Positions 26,808-35,771 of a stretch of DNA of 64,000 bases are shown here, one piece after another; positions within the stretch are counted from its first letter, which is position 1, and each line of letters opens with the position of its first letter. A program made the position numbers and the translations under genes. The stretch covers positions 124,001 through 188,000 of the forward strand of contig NZ_QJGZ01000038.1 of assembly GCF_003254585.1 (NCBI RefSeq), read 5' to 3'. The notes beneath the pieces are model-generated. The model did no database searches. It was not told the origin of the DNA and saw nothing but the letters and a program-made list of their open reading frames with translations. The DNA is from Flavobacterium sharifuzzamanii (GTDB lineage Bacteria > Bacteroidota > Bacteroidia > Flavobacteriales > Flavobacteriaceae).

Positions 26808-27122
26808 GCGACTATTTTTTATTTTCTGTAGGTCTAATTCAAAAGGCAGTTCTATTATCCATCGTGGCAGTTAAATTTTAATAAGCTAAAAACACTACAA
26901 AAATATTGTTAAGTATAACAAAAAGAGGAATTTTTGTTATATTTGATAAACAAGCTGATTGCCAGTATTGTAATAGATTAATTGTTAAAGAAAAAACGGA
27001 ATTCGGCGCTGATAAAAAAAAGTTAAAAGCATTCTTAATTTTAAAGTGGCACAATTCCTGCCTGCAAAAAAATCATTGAATAATCAGAGCGCTTAATCGG
27101 TGTTCTAAAAAAATTAAAATAA
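26808..27122. other. 315-bp intergenic region with promoter-like elements
   Basis: No gene is visible. It contains a 9-bp inverted repeat merging into a -7 element (26916-26945), followed by a leader of about 170 nt before the DUF4377/META gene. Confidence 0.45.
26916..26945 (+). promoter_or_regulatory. Inverted repeat overlapping a -7 element
   Basis: TAACAAAAA and TTTTTGTTA form a perfect 9-bp inverted repeat around GAGGAA. The right arm runs into TATATTTG (26938-26945), a perfect TAnnTTTG -7 element. A repressor on this dyad would cover the promoter of the DUF4377/META gene. An alternative reading is a weak terminator of the MEDS gene. Confidence 0.4.
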
Positions 27123-28145
27123 ATGAAAAGATTTAAATGTATGTATGTTTTTGTAGTAGTGTTATTATCAACATTTACATATGGTCAGGAAAGTTTAAAA
27201 ATGTTTGTAAAAGAAAGTAAAGTGCCATGTACGGGTGTTGGCCCTATGGAATGTCTACAGGTAAAGTATGATAATGACAAAGAATGGCAATTATTTTATG
27301 ATCATATTGAAGGTTTTAATTTTGAAAAGGGAAATCGATATGAGTTACTGGTAACGAAAACAAAAAGACCAGAACCTATTCCGGCTGATGCTTCTGCGTA
27401 CCAGTATAAACTGAAAAGCATAATTTCTAAAACTCCTGTAACTAAGGAAAAAGGAATTTATAACACCAAAATGATCTTAACGCAGTTAAACGGAAAAAAG
27501 ATAAACAGCGGAAAAGCATTTATCACAATTAACGATGAAACGGGTACAATAAGCGGTAAAAACGGATGTAATAATTTCAACGTAAAATACACCAAGCTTT
27601 CTTCAAAGAATCAAATTAAGACCAATTCTCCTATGGGGACTTTGATGGCTTGTGACAAAGAAAGTATGAAATTGGAGCAAGATTTTAGTGCTGCGATAAC
27701 TAATAAAAAGTTCAAAATTGTAAAGAAAAACAATAAAGTACAGTTTAAAAATACGAAGAACAAAGTGGTTATGGAATTTTCTATTCCGACTCAAAACGAA
27801 CTGTGGGCTTTTATTGGTAAAAACAATTGGAAATTAATTGCACTTGAAAATGTTGGACAAGATTACGGAAAAGCTTCTATTAAGTTTAATGTAGCAGAAA
27901 AGAAAGTAAGCGGAAACACAGGTTGCAACAACTTCGCTGGAACTTATGAAACCAACGGTGATACTATTTCTTTTGATAAAGTAGCAGTTACAGCAATGGC
28001 ATGTATTGGTGAAGAAGGAAATAAAACAGAGCAAAAAGTATTATCTTATCTAAATAATAAAGATCTACGTTTTGATGTAGCAGAGCAAACTCTTAATTTT
28101 TATCTTAACGATAGATTGGTAATGATGTTTGGAATTACGAAATAA
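27123..28145 (+). CDS. Secreted DUF4377 plus double META (HslJ-like) protein
   Basis: This 340-residue protein has a signal peptide (about 1-21, STFTYG). An N-terminal DUF4377 domain follows (about 24-105, FVKESKVPCTGVGPMECLQVKY), then two META domains (about 115-220 and 230-340). Each META domain has the GCNNF motif (GKNGCNNFNVKY and GNTGCNNFAGTYE) and a later TxMAC (TLMACDKE, TAMACIGE). META/HslJ proteins are envelope proteins linked to heat shock and novobiocin resistance in E. coli. The paired Cys residues are probably disulfide-bonded. A strong terminator follows. Confidence 0.85.
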   Translation: MKRFKCMYVFVVVLLSTFTYGQESLKMFVKESKVPCTGVGPMECLQVKYDNDKEWQLFYDHIEGFNFEKGNRYELLVTKTKRPEPIPADASAYQYKLKSIISKTPVTKEKGIYNTKMILTQLNGKKINSGKAFITINDETGTISGKNGCNNFNVKYTKLSSKNQIKTNSPMGTLMACDKESMKLEQDFSAAITNKKFKIVKKNNKVQFKNTKNKVVMEFSIPTQNELWAFIGKNNWKLIALENVGQDYGKASIKFNVAEKKVSGNTGCNNFAGTYETNGDTISFDKVAVTAMACIGEEGNKTEQKVLSYLNNKDLRFDVAEQTLNFYLNDRLVMMFGITK

Positions 28146-28198
28146 ACCTGTTCTATAAATCATCTTGAAATAGATGATGATTTATATAAAATGATTAG

Positions 28199-28230
28199 AA
28201 AACCAGTGAAGTTGATTCACTGGTTTTTTT
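28199..28230 (+). terminator. Intrinsic terminator of the DUF4377/META gene
   Basis: AAAACCAGTGAA and TTCACTGGTTTT form a perfect 12-bp stem with a GTTGA loop, followed by a T-run. Confidence 0.9.
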
Positions 28231-28268
28231 GTGGATGCAATTATTTTCGCAATTCATGAAAGTTCAAC

Positions 28269-28316
28269 TGAAATGCTGCGCAATGCTGAAGGCTTTCGGG
28301 ATTGCGCAGCTTTTCA
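28269..28316. other. Long GC-rich hairpin (possible structured RNA or repeat element)
   Basis: GCTGCGCAAT and ATTGCGCAGC pair perfectly across a 16-nt loop (28285-28300). The stem extends by TGAAA/TTTCA after one T-T mismatch. No T-run follows on either strand, so this is not an ordinary terminator. Confidence 0.4.
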
Positions 28317-28575
28317 TAAAAACACCAGAGGGCGGTTTGTATGTATTGTGGGGATTAAATACTAAAACTTTAAAATTTATTTTTTTTTGAATAAATGTAT
28401 AAGTCGAAACTATCTAATTGGTGAAAAAGCGATCTATAAAAGATATGAACATTTTAATGACGTTCTTAAAATGATTCATCATCCGAAAATTCAAAAAGTC
28501 CAAAGTTTAAGGTGGCTTTTTTGTCTAAGAACAATTAAATAAATTTGTCTGAAATTAAATCTAAAAATTTATCTT

Positions 28576-29316
28576 ATGAAAATAAACTTTTTTCAGATCT
28601 TTACTTGGAATAATGCTTTTGAAATTTTAGTTCTTACACTATTGGTAGTAATCCTATTTGTTGCAAAATTTTATCTTCCATCATATTTTAAAGAAAAAGG
28701 GAAAAATTATGCTAAAATACAGGATATAGAAAAATTAACAGAGGCAGTGAAAAATATTGAACATAAGTATGATATTCAATCTCAATCTATCAAAGCTCAA
28801 CTTGATTTATCAAATCAGATCTCGTTAGGAATTCATAACGAAGACAGAACCTACATCATCGAATTTCATAAAGCAATTTATGAGTATCATACATTTTTGA
28901 TCGATTATACTCATGGAAGTTTGAATTATAATAGTAATGATGATATCTTTAAGTATATTTCTTTAAGGTCTAGTCTATATGATAAATTTCTTACTAGTAA
29001 AATGACATCATATTTATTTATTAGTGAAGGCAGTTATCTAGATGAAATAAAAAAAATAGTAAGAGAAATTAGCGTAGATTATGCAAAGATAGCAAAGGAA
29101 ATGGTTGATTTTCTAATAAACCTACAAAAAATGAATTCAAATTTTAAAAATCAAAGTGCTACTGAGGCTAAGGCGTTTTATAGTGCCAGAAGTGAAATGT
29201 TTGATCAATACAATAAAAAGGTGACGGATTTTGATGACGAAGTTAGACCAAAATTAGAAAATTTTTCAAATGCAATTAAAAATTATATTGTTCAAATGGC
29301 TATAAAAAGGGAATAA
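28576..29316 (+). CDS. Membrane-anchored coiled-coil protein of unknown function
   Basis: This 246-residue protein has one N-terminal transmembrane helix (AFEILVLTLLVVILFVAKFYLP). A charged, helical cytoplasmic domain follows, with heptad-like stretches (IQDIEKLTEAVKNIEHKYDIQSQSI and EIKKIVREISVDYAKIAKEMVDFLINLQKM). No enzymatic motif is visible. It is transcribed alone and ends at a terminator shared with a converging gene that is also a membrane coiled-coil protein. Confidence 0.65.
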   Translation: MKINFFQIFTWNNAFEILVLTLLVVILFVAKFYLPSYFKEKGKNYAKIQDIEKLTEAVKNIEHKYDIQSQSIKAQLDLSNQISLGIHNEDRTYIIEFHKAIYEYHTFLIDYTHGSLNYNSNDDIFKYISLRSSLYDKFLTSKMTSYLFISEGSYLDEIKKIVREISVDYAKIAKEMVDFLINLQKMNSNFKNQSATEAKAFYSARSEMFDQYNKKVTDFDDEVRPKLENFSNAIKNYIVQMAIKRE

Positions 29317-29327
29317 TATGAAAAAAT

Positions 29328-29357
29328 AAAGGTCACTCGCAGGAGTGGCTTTCTTTT
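29328..29357. terminator. Terminator between converging genes
   Basis: AAAGGTCACTC and GAGTGGCTTT pair with one bulge around a GCAG loop and are followed by a T-rich stretch. It lies directly after the gene ending at 29316 and touches the stop of the leftward gene at 29357. Confidence 0.65.
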
Positions 29358-30061
29358 TACATTAGATCATATCCTTTTTCAATGTAAGTACTTAATAATT
29401 TTCCTAGATTAGTAAGTTTACTGAATCTTTTTCCTGTTTTATCATCGACTACAAATTCTACTAAGTCTAAATCTCGATACCTAAGTAAATTGTCTAAATT
29501 TTCATTATAATCATAATTTTCATTTTCGAATTCTTTTACAGCCTCTAAATAATGTGCTCTTCCCTTATCTGTCATTAAATTATATATTTCATTAATTTTT
29601 AAAACATCGTCAACACTCACATAATATTCTACATGATTATTCAAAAGTTCTGCTATAACATAATTTTTGTTTTGATCCTTTAATTCTTTTTCTCTAGCTT
29701 GATATTGTTCTATGGTAGAGTTGTGGCGTTTTAAGTCTTCTTCGGTTTGAGCGACTGCATTGTTCAGTTCTTTAACTAAGGAATCATTTCTTTCTTTTAA
29801 GTTATCTATTTCACTTGTACCAGCTTTAACATCAGAAATCTCTCTAATTAATTTTGCGTCAATTTTTTGTCTTTCTAATTCGGCAGTTCTGTTGATATTT
29901 TTTCTATTCTGTTTACTTTTAGAGTAAATTGATAACAACCGTTCAAAACCCAAATTAATATATGGTAGGACGATAATATAAAAAAGGGAAATAAGTAACG
30001 GGACAGTATAATGATACCATTTGCAATAATTCTTATCAATCCACAAAATTCTTTTATCCAT
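29357..30061 (-). CDS. Membrane coiled-coil protein, N-terminus cut off by an in-frame stop
   Basis: This 234-residue open frame starts at MDKRILWIDKNYCKW. It has a transmembrane segment (YTVPLLISLFYIIVLPYINLGF), a coiled coil (about 55-125) and a C-terminal winged-helix-like region (YNLMTDKGRAHYLEAVKEF, then LDLVEFV and LTNLGKLLSTYIEKG). The real gene seems to begin upstream at 30205. The same frame encodes METVKEFFQSI, a TAA at 30170-30172, then DSYKDRIKSPLVGSF and a second membrane helix leading into this frame. A K to stop change (AAA/AAG to TAA) would explain it. Either translation restarts here or the gene is dead. It follows an XRE regulator by 3 bp. Confidence 0.6.
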   Translation of the reverse strand: MDKRILWIDKNYCKWYHYTVPLLISLFYIIVLPYINLGFERLLSIYSKSKQNRKNINRTAELERQKIDAKLIREISDVKAGTSEIDNLKERNDSLVKELNNAVAQTEEDLKRHNSTIEQYQAREKELKDQNKNYVIAELLNNHVEYYVSVDDVLKINEIYNLMTDKGRAHYLEAVKEFENENYDYNENLDNLLRYRDLDLVEFVVDDKTGKRFSKLTNLGKLLSTYIEKGYDLM

Positions 30062-30205
30062 AGGCCAATCTGAATAAAATAAAATTGCAACAGCTCTCCA
30101 GTTAAATATTATATAAGAGATTATGAATGATCCTACTAAAGGACTTTTAATTCTATCTTTATAACTGTCTTATATACTTTGAAAAAATTCTTTTACAGTT
30201 TCCAT
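30062..30205 (-). pseudogene. 5' part of the coiled-coil protein gene, interrupted by a TAA at codon 12
   Basis: Read in the same frame as the gene downstream, the ATG at 30203-30205 opens METVKEFFQSI and then a stop at 30170-30172. After it the frame continues DSYKDRIKSPLVGSF, a hydrophobic stretch and IIFNWRAVAILFYSDWP into the ATG at 30061. The start is 4 bp from the stop of the XRE gene, as expected for the second gene of an operon. Confidence 0.7.
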
Positions 30206-30208
30206 TTA

Positions 30209-30625
30209 TTATTCGAACTTGATTAATTTCTCAAGCCTCGCCATCATTTCATCTTTCTCCTTCAACATACGCTCGTACAAAGCAATTTTTTCTTCGTGTA
30301 GTTTAATGAACTGATCAATCGGATTAACAGTAGTACTTACATGTCCAGAATTATTACCAACTGCTATTGCTCCTTCATGAAAAGTATTAGAAATAATATT
30401 TATCGCTTGTTCCTCATCAAAATTCTGAAAAGCTTCAACAGGAATTTTCAGTACAGCTGAAATTTGTTTCAGAAGGTTTTCTTCAATTACATCTTTTTGC
30501 TCCAGCATAGAGATTTTCTTTTGGTTCCAGTCTTCGCCCAGATCATAAGCCAAAGCTTCCTGCTTTATGTTAAGCATTTCTCTAAAACGTTTTACGTTTC
30601 TTCCCTGATGTATTTTCTGTTCCAT
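30209..30625 (-). CDS. XRE-type helix-turn-helix regulator with coiled-coil tail
   Basis: This 138-residue protein has a Cro/C1-type HTH at residues about 8-62 (RNVKRFREMLNIKQEALAYDLGEDWNQKKISMLEQ, ending in AVLKIPVEAFQNF). A linker follows, then a helical C-terminal tail (FIKLHEEKIALYERMLKEKDEMMARLEKLI) likely used for oligomerisation. It is followed immediately by the interrupted membrane coiled-coil gene. Direct repeats containing -7 elements lie upstream and may be its own operator. Confidence 0.85.
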   Translation of the reverse strand: MEQKIHQGRNVKRFREMLNIKQEALAYDLGEDWNQKKISMLEQKDVIEENLLKQISAVLKIPVEAFQNFDEEQAINIISNTFHEGAIAVGNNSGHVSTTVNPIDQFIKLHEEKIALYERMLKEKDEMMARLEKLIKFE

Positions 30626-30648
30626 AATGAATATTGGTTTTCTGAAGA

Positions 30649-30712
30649 TTCAAAGATAAAGCCATTTGGGCTAAAAATCATGAGTTTCAAAGATAAAAAA
30701 ATATTTCAAAGA
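30649..30712 (-). promoter_or_regulatory. Direct repeats with embedded -7 elements upstream of the XRE gene
   Basis: TTCAAAGATAAA occurs at 30649-30660 and again at 30686-30697, with a shorter TTCAAAGA at 30705-30712. Read on the minus strand each full copy contains TATCTTTG, a perfect TAnnTTTG -7 element. They may be duplicated promoters or an autoregulatory operator of the XRE protein. Confidence 0.4.
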
Positions 30713-30805
30713 AGAATTGTTTTGTAAGAATATTATACCTGTATTTCGAATAGATTATCTTTTAGAAAGAACAGAATTTCGCTTTAGAATTTTAAACTAT
30801 AAGCC

Positions 30806-31366
30806 ATGAAAAAGAATAAAACAAATTTCGAAACTAGCTTCTGGGCAGGATATGCAGCGGGAAATCCGTTTAAGGCAATCGATGCCTTTTTTACTTTTGC
30901 ACATCTCGATTATTATAAACAGAGTTTAAGCGAAGCGGTACTGTACAGCTATAAAACAAAAGTCTGCAAACAGGACAATCCTTCGGATGTTTTTGTTTTG
31001 TACACCGTTATCAAATCTTTCCTCAAAATTTGTTACTGTCTGAAAGAAAAGAGCAAAAAATGGATGATAAAAGAATCTCTGCGATCTGAAACTGTTTTTC
31101 ATCTTTCTTCACTAACAAAAGAAGAATACGAGAATCCATTTGTAGTATTTCAAAAAGCATTTGCAGAAAAAACGCTAGAAGAATTTGAATCATTTTTATA
31201 TCAAATCTTAGAGCTTTCGTTATCTCCTCATGTCGCAGATTCTGACCCTGATTTAACGACGCCTTATATTCATGTAATAAAAATGCTCGATGCGACAGAA
31301 TTAATAAGAGAAAGGGGAGTTGAGAAAATCAAGAAAAGAAATCTGATTGATGTTGTAACGGAATAA
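30806..31366 (+). CDS. Conserved-type hypothetical soluble protein
   Basis: This 186-residue protein has no signal peptide or transmembrane segment and is largely helical. It has a distinctive N-terminal WAGYAAGNPFKAIDAFFTFAHLDYYKQSLSEAVLYSY and a mixed polar C-terminus. I do not recognise a family. It is transcribed alone and ends in the perfect terminator shared with the P-type ATPase. Confidence 0.65.
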   Translation: MKKNKTNFETSFWAGYAAGNPFKAIDAFFTFAHLDYYKQSLSEAVLYSYKTKVCKQDNPSDVFVLYTVIKSFLKICYCLKEKSKKWMIKESLRSETVFHLSSLTKEEYENPFVVFQKAFAEKTLEEFESFLYQILELSLSPHVADSDPDLTTPYIHVIKMLDATELIRERGVEKIKKRNLIDVVTE

Positions 31367-31407
31367 AACACTAAAGTTTAAAAGATTCTTTTAAACTTTA
31401 GTGTTTT
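31365..31407. terminator. Very long perfect bidirectional terminator
   Basis: A perfect inverted repeat of about 21 bp per arm lies between the converging genes. It starts AAAACACTAAAG and ends CTTTAGTGTTTT. The right arm includes the last codons and the stop of the ATPase gene. Confidence 0.9.
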
Positions 31408-33907
31408 CAGATTTTAGCCTTTTAAAGAGCTTATACCCTTCAAACCATAATACAGATATGGAAGCAATTCCAGCAGCTAAGCCTAATTCTCTTATAGTAA
31501 GTCCAGTGAGATGGAAAAAATCAGAGAAAGGATTGATATACAAAATGGCTGACAGCATGATGAGCGTTGAAAAACTGACAATAGGAAAAAGAATGTTTCT
31601 ATTTTTAAAGCTTTCAAAAAGACTGTAATGAAAAGAGCGGTTTGTTAAGCTCAATAAAATATTAGCGAAAATTAAGGTGCTGAAAACCATTGCTCTAGTT
31701 TTTTCTTCATTCCCGCCATTTTGAACCGTATGCTGATAAATAAAGAGAACGCCCGCTGTTATTAATATTCCTTGGATAATACTGATAGAGAGTTCTTTCC
31801 AATTAAGAAAAGTATCGGTCATTTTTCTTGGCTTATTTTGCATTGTATTGCGTTCCATAGGCTCGTTTTCATACACAATGGAGCAGGTGGGACCCATGAC
31901 AAGTTCTAAAAAGATAACGTGAACTGGAGTAAATATCTGTGGAAATACCCATCCTAAAAGCAATGGAAGTGAAACCGTTAGAATAATCGGAATATGAATG
32001 GAAATGATATACTGAACCGCTTTTTTGATATTGGCATAAATTCTTCTGCCCGAAGCAATTCCGACAATTAGTTTGTCCAGATCATCATTGGTAATTACCA
32101 ACGCAGCGGCGGCTTTGGCAATTTCAGTTCCTTTACTGCCCATTGCAACGCCTATATGAGCTGCTTTCAGCGCAGGCGAATCGTTTACGCCATCTCCAAG
32201 CATGGCAACAACTTCACCTTGTTTTTTCAGCGCATTTACGACAGCGAGTTTGGCATCAGGAAACATCCTTGTAAAAAGCACTTTTTCTTCGGCAGCTTGT
32301 AGAAGCTGTTCTTCTGAAAACTCCATAATATCTTTGCCTTCAATAGCTTGAGAAGTCTGTTTTATTCCTGCCTGCAAAGCTATGCTTCTGGTTGTATCAA
32401 CATTATCTCCCGTAATTACTTTTACTTTGATTCCCGCATCATAAATATGGCTAAAAACTTCTTGAATACCTTTTTTCGGAGGATCATAGAAAACAACCAA
32501 TCCAAGAAAATCAAATTTGAAATCCTGTTGTTTTTCTGGAAAATTATTGCTTTCAAAATTGGATCTGGCCACGCCTAAAATTCGAAATCCTTGACTGCCA
32601 AGGTTCTTAATAATATCGCGTACTTTATTTTTTTCATTTTCGCTAAGTGCTGAAACATTCAGAATAGCTTCAGGTGCACCTTTTGCGGCTATAATGCGTT
32701 CCTTTTCTGTATTTTCAAAAAGATGCGTCATCATAGGAGGTTTGCCTTCAAGTGGATATTCGTGTATCATTTGAAAATCTTTGCGACGGTCGTCTTTTCT
32801 AGACTTTTCATACAAACGATGCAAGGTTTTTTCCATAGGATCAAACGGTACAGGTTCGCTGCTCCACATCGCATAATCAATAATTGTAGAGAGATCGGGA
32901 TTGCTAAAATCGTTTTGATCAAAAATTTTGTCAGAAGCGAAATTGTAGATATGTTTGAGCTGCATCGTGTTTTCTGTTATCGTCCCAGTTTTATCGGTGC
33001 ATATAACTGTTGTGCTGCCCAATGTTTCGACTATGCTGCTGCGTTTGACAATAATGCCTTCGCGCATTAGTTTCCAAGCGCCCAATGCCATGAAGGTCGA
33101 AAATGCTACGGGAATTTCTTCTGGCAAAACAGACATTGCCAATGTAAGTCCGTTGAGCAGACTGTCCAGAAGGCTACGTGTATGATAAAAGCTAATGATG
33201 CATACCATTGCAAACACAATAATGCCAACAATCGCCATTCCTTTGACAAACCTTCCTATTTGAAGCTGTAGAGGCGATGTTTCTTCTTTTATTTCTGAAA
33301 TAGAAACGCCAATTTTACCCAAACGGGTTTCTTTTCCAATTTTTTCGACTTTGATTACAGCTAGTCCTGAAACGGCTAAAGTTCCGCTGTAAACCTTGTT
33401 ATCATCACTTTCGCTGCTTTTAAAAACAGAGAGACTTTCACCAGTAAGAGAAGATTCATTAACAGAAAAATCATTGCTATGCATAATTTCTCCATCAGCA
33501 TTAATCATCTTTCCTTCTTCAACAATGCACAGATCTCCAATGGTAATTTCGTGGGTAGGAATCTCAATAATTTTTGCGTTGCGAATAACTTTGCTTAATG
33601 GTTCATTGAGTTTTTCTAATGCTTCCAAAGCTTTTCTGCTTCGATTGTCCTGATATAATGAAATGGCGGCAACCGCTGCAATAGCCAGAAACATAAAAAG
33701 AGCCTCGCCATAATCTCCTATGGCAAGATAAATAATTGAAATAGCAAATAGCAGCACAAGCATTGGCTCTTTGAGTATATTTATAAGAAGCTCTAGCCAC
33801 GTATTTTTATCGGCATTGTCTATTTGGTTGTAACCGTATTTTTTTCTTGAAAGGGTTACTTCGTTATCGTTAAGTCCTTTAAGATGTTCAGGTATATTGT
33901 AAGACAT
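31391..33907 (-). CDS. P-type cation-transporting ATPase (Ca2+ ATPase-like, P2 group)
   Basis: This 838-residue integral membrane pump has the actuator motif SLTGES, the M4 motif VLPEEIPVAF and the phosphorylation site DKTGT with Asp305. KGAPEAIL is in the nucleotide-binding domain and GDGVNDSPALKAAHIGVAMG is the hinge. About ten membrane helices are present, including a C-terminal cation-ATPase domain. The order and the PE(E/G)-type M4 motif place it among P2A/P2B ATPases, most likely exporting Ca2+ or another divalent cation. There is no N-terminal heavy-metal-binding domain. It is divergent from the amino-acid permease. Confidence 0.9.
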   Translation of the reverse strand: MSYNIPEHLKGLNDNEVTLSRKKYGYNQIDNADKNTWLELLINILKEPMLVLLFAISIIYLAIGDYGEALFMFLAIAAVAAISLYQDNRSRKALEALEKLNEPLSKVIRNAKIIEIPTHEITIGDLCIVEEGKMINADGEIMHSNDFSVNESSLTGESLSVFKSSESDDNKVYSGTLAVSGLAVIKVEKIGKETRLGKIGVSISEIKEETSPLQLQIGRFVKGMAIVGIIVFAMVCIISFYHTRSLLDSLLNGLTLAMSVLPEEIPVAFSTFMALGAWKLMREGIIVKRSSIVETLGSTTVICTDKTGTITENTMQLKHIYNFASDKIFDQNDFSNPDLSTIIDYAMWSSEPVPFDPMEKTLHRLYEKSRKDDRRKDFQMIHEYPLEGKPPMMTHLFENTEKERIIAAKGAPEAILNVSALSENEKNKVRDIIKNLGSQGFRILGVARSNFESNNFPEKQQDFKFDFLGLVVFYDPPKKGIQEVFSHIYDAGIKVKVITGDNVDTTRSIALQAGIKQTSQAIEGKDIMEFSEEQLLQAAEEKVLFTRMFPDAKLAVVNALKKQGEVVAMLGDGVNDSPALKAAHIGVAMGSKGTEIAKAAAALVITNDDLDKLIVGIASGRRIYANIKKAVQYIISIHIPIILTVSLPLLLGWVFPQIFTPVHVIFLELVMGPTCSIVYENEPMERNTMQNKPRKMTDTFLNWKELSISIIQGILITAGVLFIYQHTVQNGGNEEKTRAMVFSTLIFANILLSLTNRSFHYSLFESFKNRNILFPIVSFSTLIMLSAILYINPFSDFFHLTGLTIRELGLAAGIASISVLWFEGYKLFKRLKSENTKV

Positions 33908-34164
33908 AGATAATTTTATATTAATGCGATAGTGATTTTAAACGAGTTGAAATTTAAGCGCTTAGTGTCTTATGGAAATAAAAATATATTATAAATATAA
34001 TGAAACTCCCGATATTTCTTACTGTTTTTTTGAAGCTTTGAAGCTTCTTGGCAATTGATAACCATCATACAATTTTGAGTATGGTTTTGTGTGATTCCTT
34101 TTTTAACCTATCTTCGCTGATTATAGATTTCTGAAAAACATTTAAATCCTTTAAAACCGAATTT

Positions 34165-35589
34165 GTGGAAAAAAATCATGAAGCCGCAGAAGACAATCAG
34201 CTTAAACGCGGACTAACTAACCGCCATATTCAATTAATTGCCCTTGGCGGATCGATAGGAACAGGTCTTTTCTTAGGTATTGGCCCAGCGGCTGTATTAG
34301 CAGGGCCATCTGTTATCTTAGGATATGCAATTGCTGGAATTATCGCCTTTTTTATTATGAGACAGCTTGGTGAAATGGTTGTTGAAGAGCCTGTATCAGG
34401 AAGCTTTAGCTATTTTGCCTATAAATATTGCGGTTCTTTTGCTGGTTTTGCATCAGGTTGGAATTATTGGATTTTATATATCTTGGTTAGTATGGCTGAA
34501 CTTACAGCCATTGGGGTTTATGTGCAGTTTTGGTGGCCTGAAATTCCGCTTTGGGCATCTAGTTTATTTTTCTTTCTAGTTATTAATGCTTTAAATTTTG
34601 CCTCTGTAAAAGTGTACGGAGAGACTGAATTTTGGTTTTCTATCATAAAAGTAGTAGCGATTATTGCTATGATTCTTTTCGGTACTTATTTGCTTATAAG
34701 TGGAACAGGAGGAGAGCACGCTACAATTCATAATTTATATAACGATGGAGGTTTTTTTCCAAAAGGTTTCTTTGAAAAAACGACAAATGGCAGTTTTCAA
34801 GGTTTATTATCTGCAATGGCGCTAATTATGTTCTCTTTTGGAGGTTTGGAGCTAATTGGAATTACAGCTGCTGAGGCAGAAAATCCAGAAAAAAACATTC
34901 CAAAAGCAACCAATCAGGTTATTTATAGAATTCTTATATTTTATGTTGGCGCATTGGTAATTTTATTTGCTTTATCGCCTTGGCGACAAATTACTACAGA
35001 CAGCAGTCCGTTTGTAATGGTTTTTCAGAATCTTAACGGAATGGAATTTGAGCTGTTTGGCAACAAAATATACTTTACGCGTCTTATAGCTAATGTGCTT
35101 AATCTAATTGTATTAACTGCCGCATTATCGGTTTATAATAGTAGTGTATACAGTAATTCACGTATGTTGTTTGGTTTAGCAGATCAGGGGAGTGCTCCTA
35201 AGTTTTTAAAGAAACTGAACAAACACTCGGTACCGGTTAATGCCATTTTAATTTCTTCATGTTTCGCCGCGATTTGTATTTTGATCAATAAAATAATGCC
35301 AGAAGAGGCTTTTAGTATTTTAATGTCTTTAGTTGTTTCTTGTTTAGTTATTAACTGGGTTATGATTTCGTATACGCATCTTCAATTTAGACGCGCAAAA
35401 GACAGAGAAAACGTAAAAACTCAGTTTGCCTCAATATTTTATCCAATAAGCAATTACATCTGTTTCGTATTTCTGTTGGGGATTTTATCTATCATGTGGA
35501 TGACGGATATGAAGCTATCAGTAGAATTAATTCCTATCTGGCTAGGTATTCTTTTTATATTTTATAAAGTTTATAAAGCGAAAAAATAA
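34165..35589 (+). CDS. Aromatic amino-acid permease of the PheP/AroP type (APC family)
   Basis: This 474-residue, 12-helix APC transporter starts at GTG (34165); the nearby ATG at 34178 is out of frame. The match to the enterobacterial phenylalanine permease is striking over the whole length. Examples are LTNRHIQLIALGGSIGTGLF, RQLGEMVVEEPVSGSF, FSFGGLELIGITAAEAENPE and SVYNSSVYSNSRMLFGL. It would import phenylalanine or other aromatic amino acids with protons. Such close proteobacterial-type similarity in a Bacteroidota setting hints at horizontal acquisition. An intrinsic terminator follows. Confidence 0.88.
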   Translation: MEKNHEAAEDNQLKRGLTNRHIQLIALGGSIGTGLFLGIGPAAVLAGPSVILGYAIAGIIAFFIMRQLGEMVVEEPVSGSFSYFAYKYCGSFAGFASGWNYWILYILVSMAELTAIGVYVQFWWPEIPLWASSLFFFLVINALNFASVKVYGETEFWFSIIKVVAIIAMILFGTYLLISGTGGEHATIHNLYNDGGFFPKGFFEKTTNGSFQGLLSAMALIMFSFGGLELIGITAAEAENPEKNIPKATNQVIYRILIFYVGALVILFALSPWRQITTDSSPFVMVFQNLNGMEFELFGNKIYFTRLIANVLNLIVLTAALSVYNSSVYSNSRMLFGLADQGSAPKFLKKLNKHSVPVNAILISSCFAAICILINKIMPEEAFSILMSLVVSCLVINWVMISYTHLQFRRAKDRENVKTQFASIFYPISNYICFVFLLGILSIMWMTDMKLSVELIPIWLGILFIFYKVYKAKK

Positions 35590-35599
35590 GTAGTTTATA

Positions 35600-35629
35600 A
35601 AAATCCCATTTCTAATGAAATGGGATTTT
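35600..35629. terminator. Terminator of the permease gene
   Basis: AAAATCCCATTTC and GAAATGGGATTTT form a perfect 13-bp stem with a TAAT loop, followed by a T-rich stretch. Confidence 0.9.
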
Positions 35630-35771
35630 ATTTTTTATGACGTTTTAAGAAGTGCAATCATTTAATTAGATTTGTCATATCTTCGAAAAAATAATACGGC
35701 ATCAATTTGTGCTAGAGTATATTAGTATTGAAATAGTTTGAAATTTTATAACGAATTAAATAGTTCAATCA

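Larger units (their letters stand above)
28146..28575. other. 430-bp intergenic region with two hairpins
   Basis: After the terminator at 28199-28230, a second GC-rich hairpin is found at 28269-28316. No gene is visible between it and the start at 28576. Confidence 0.5.
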
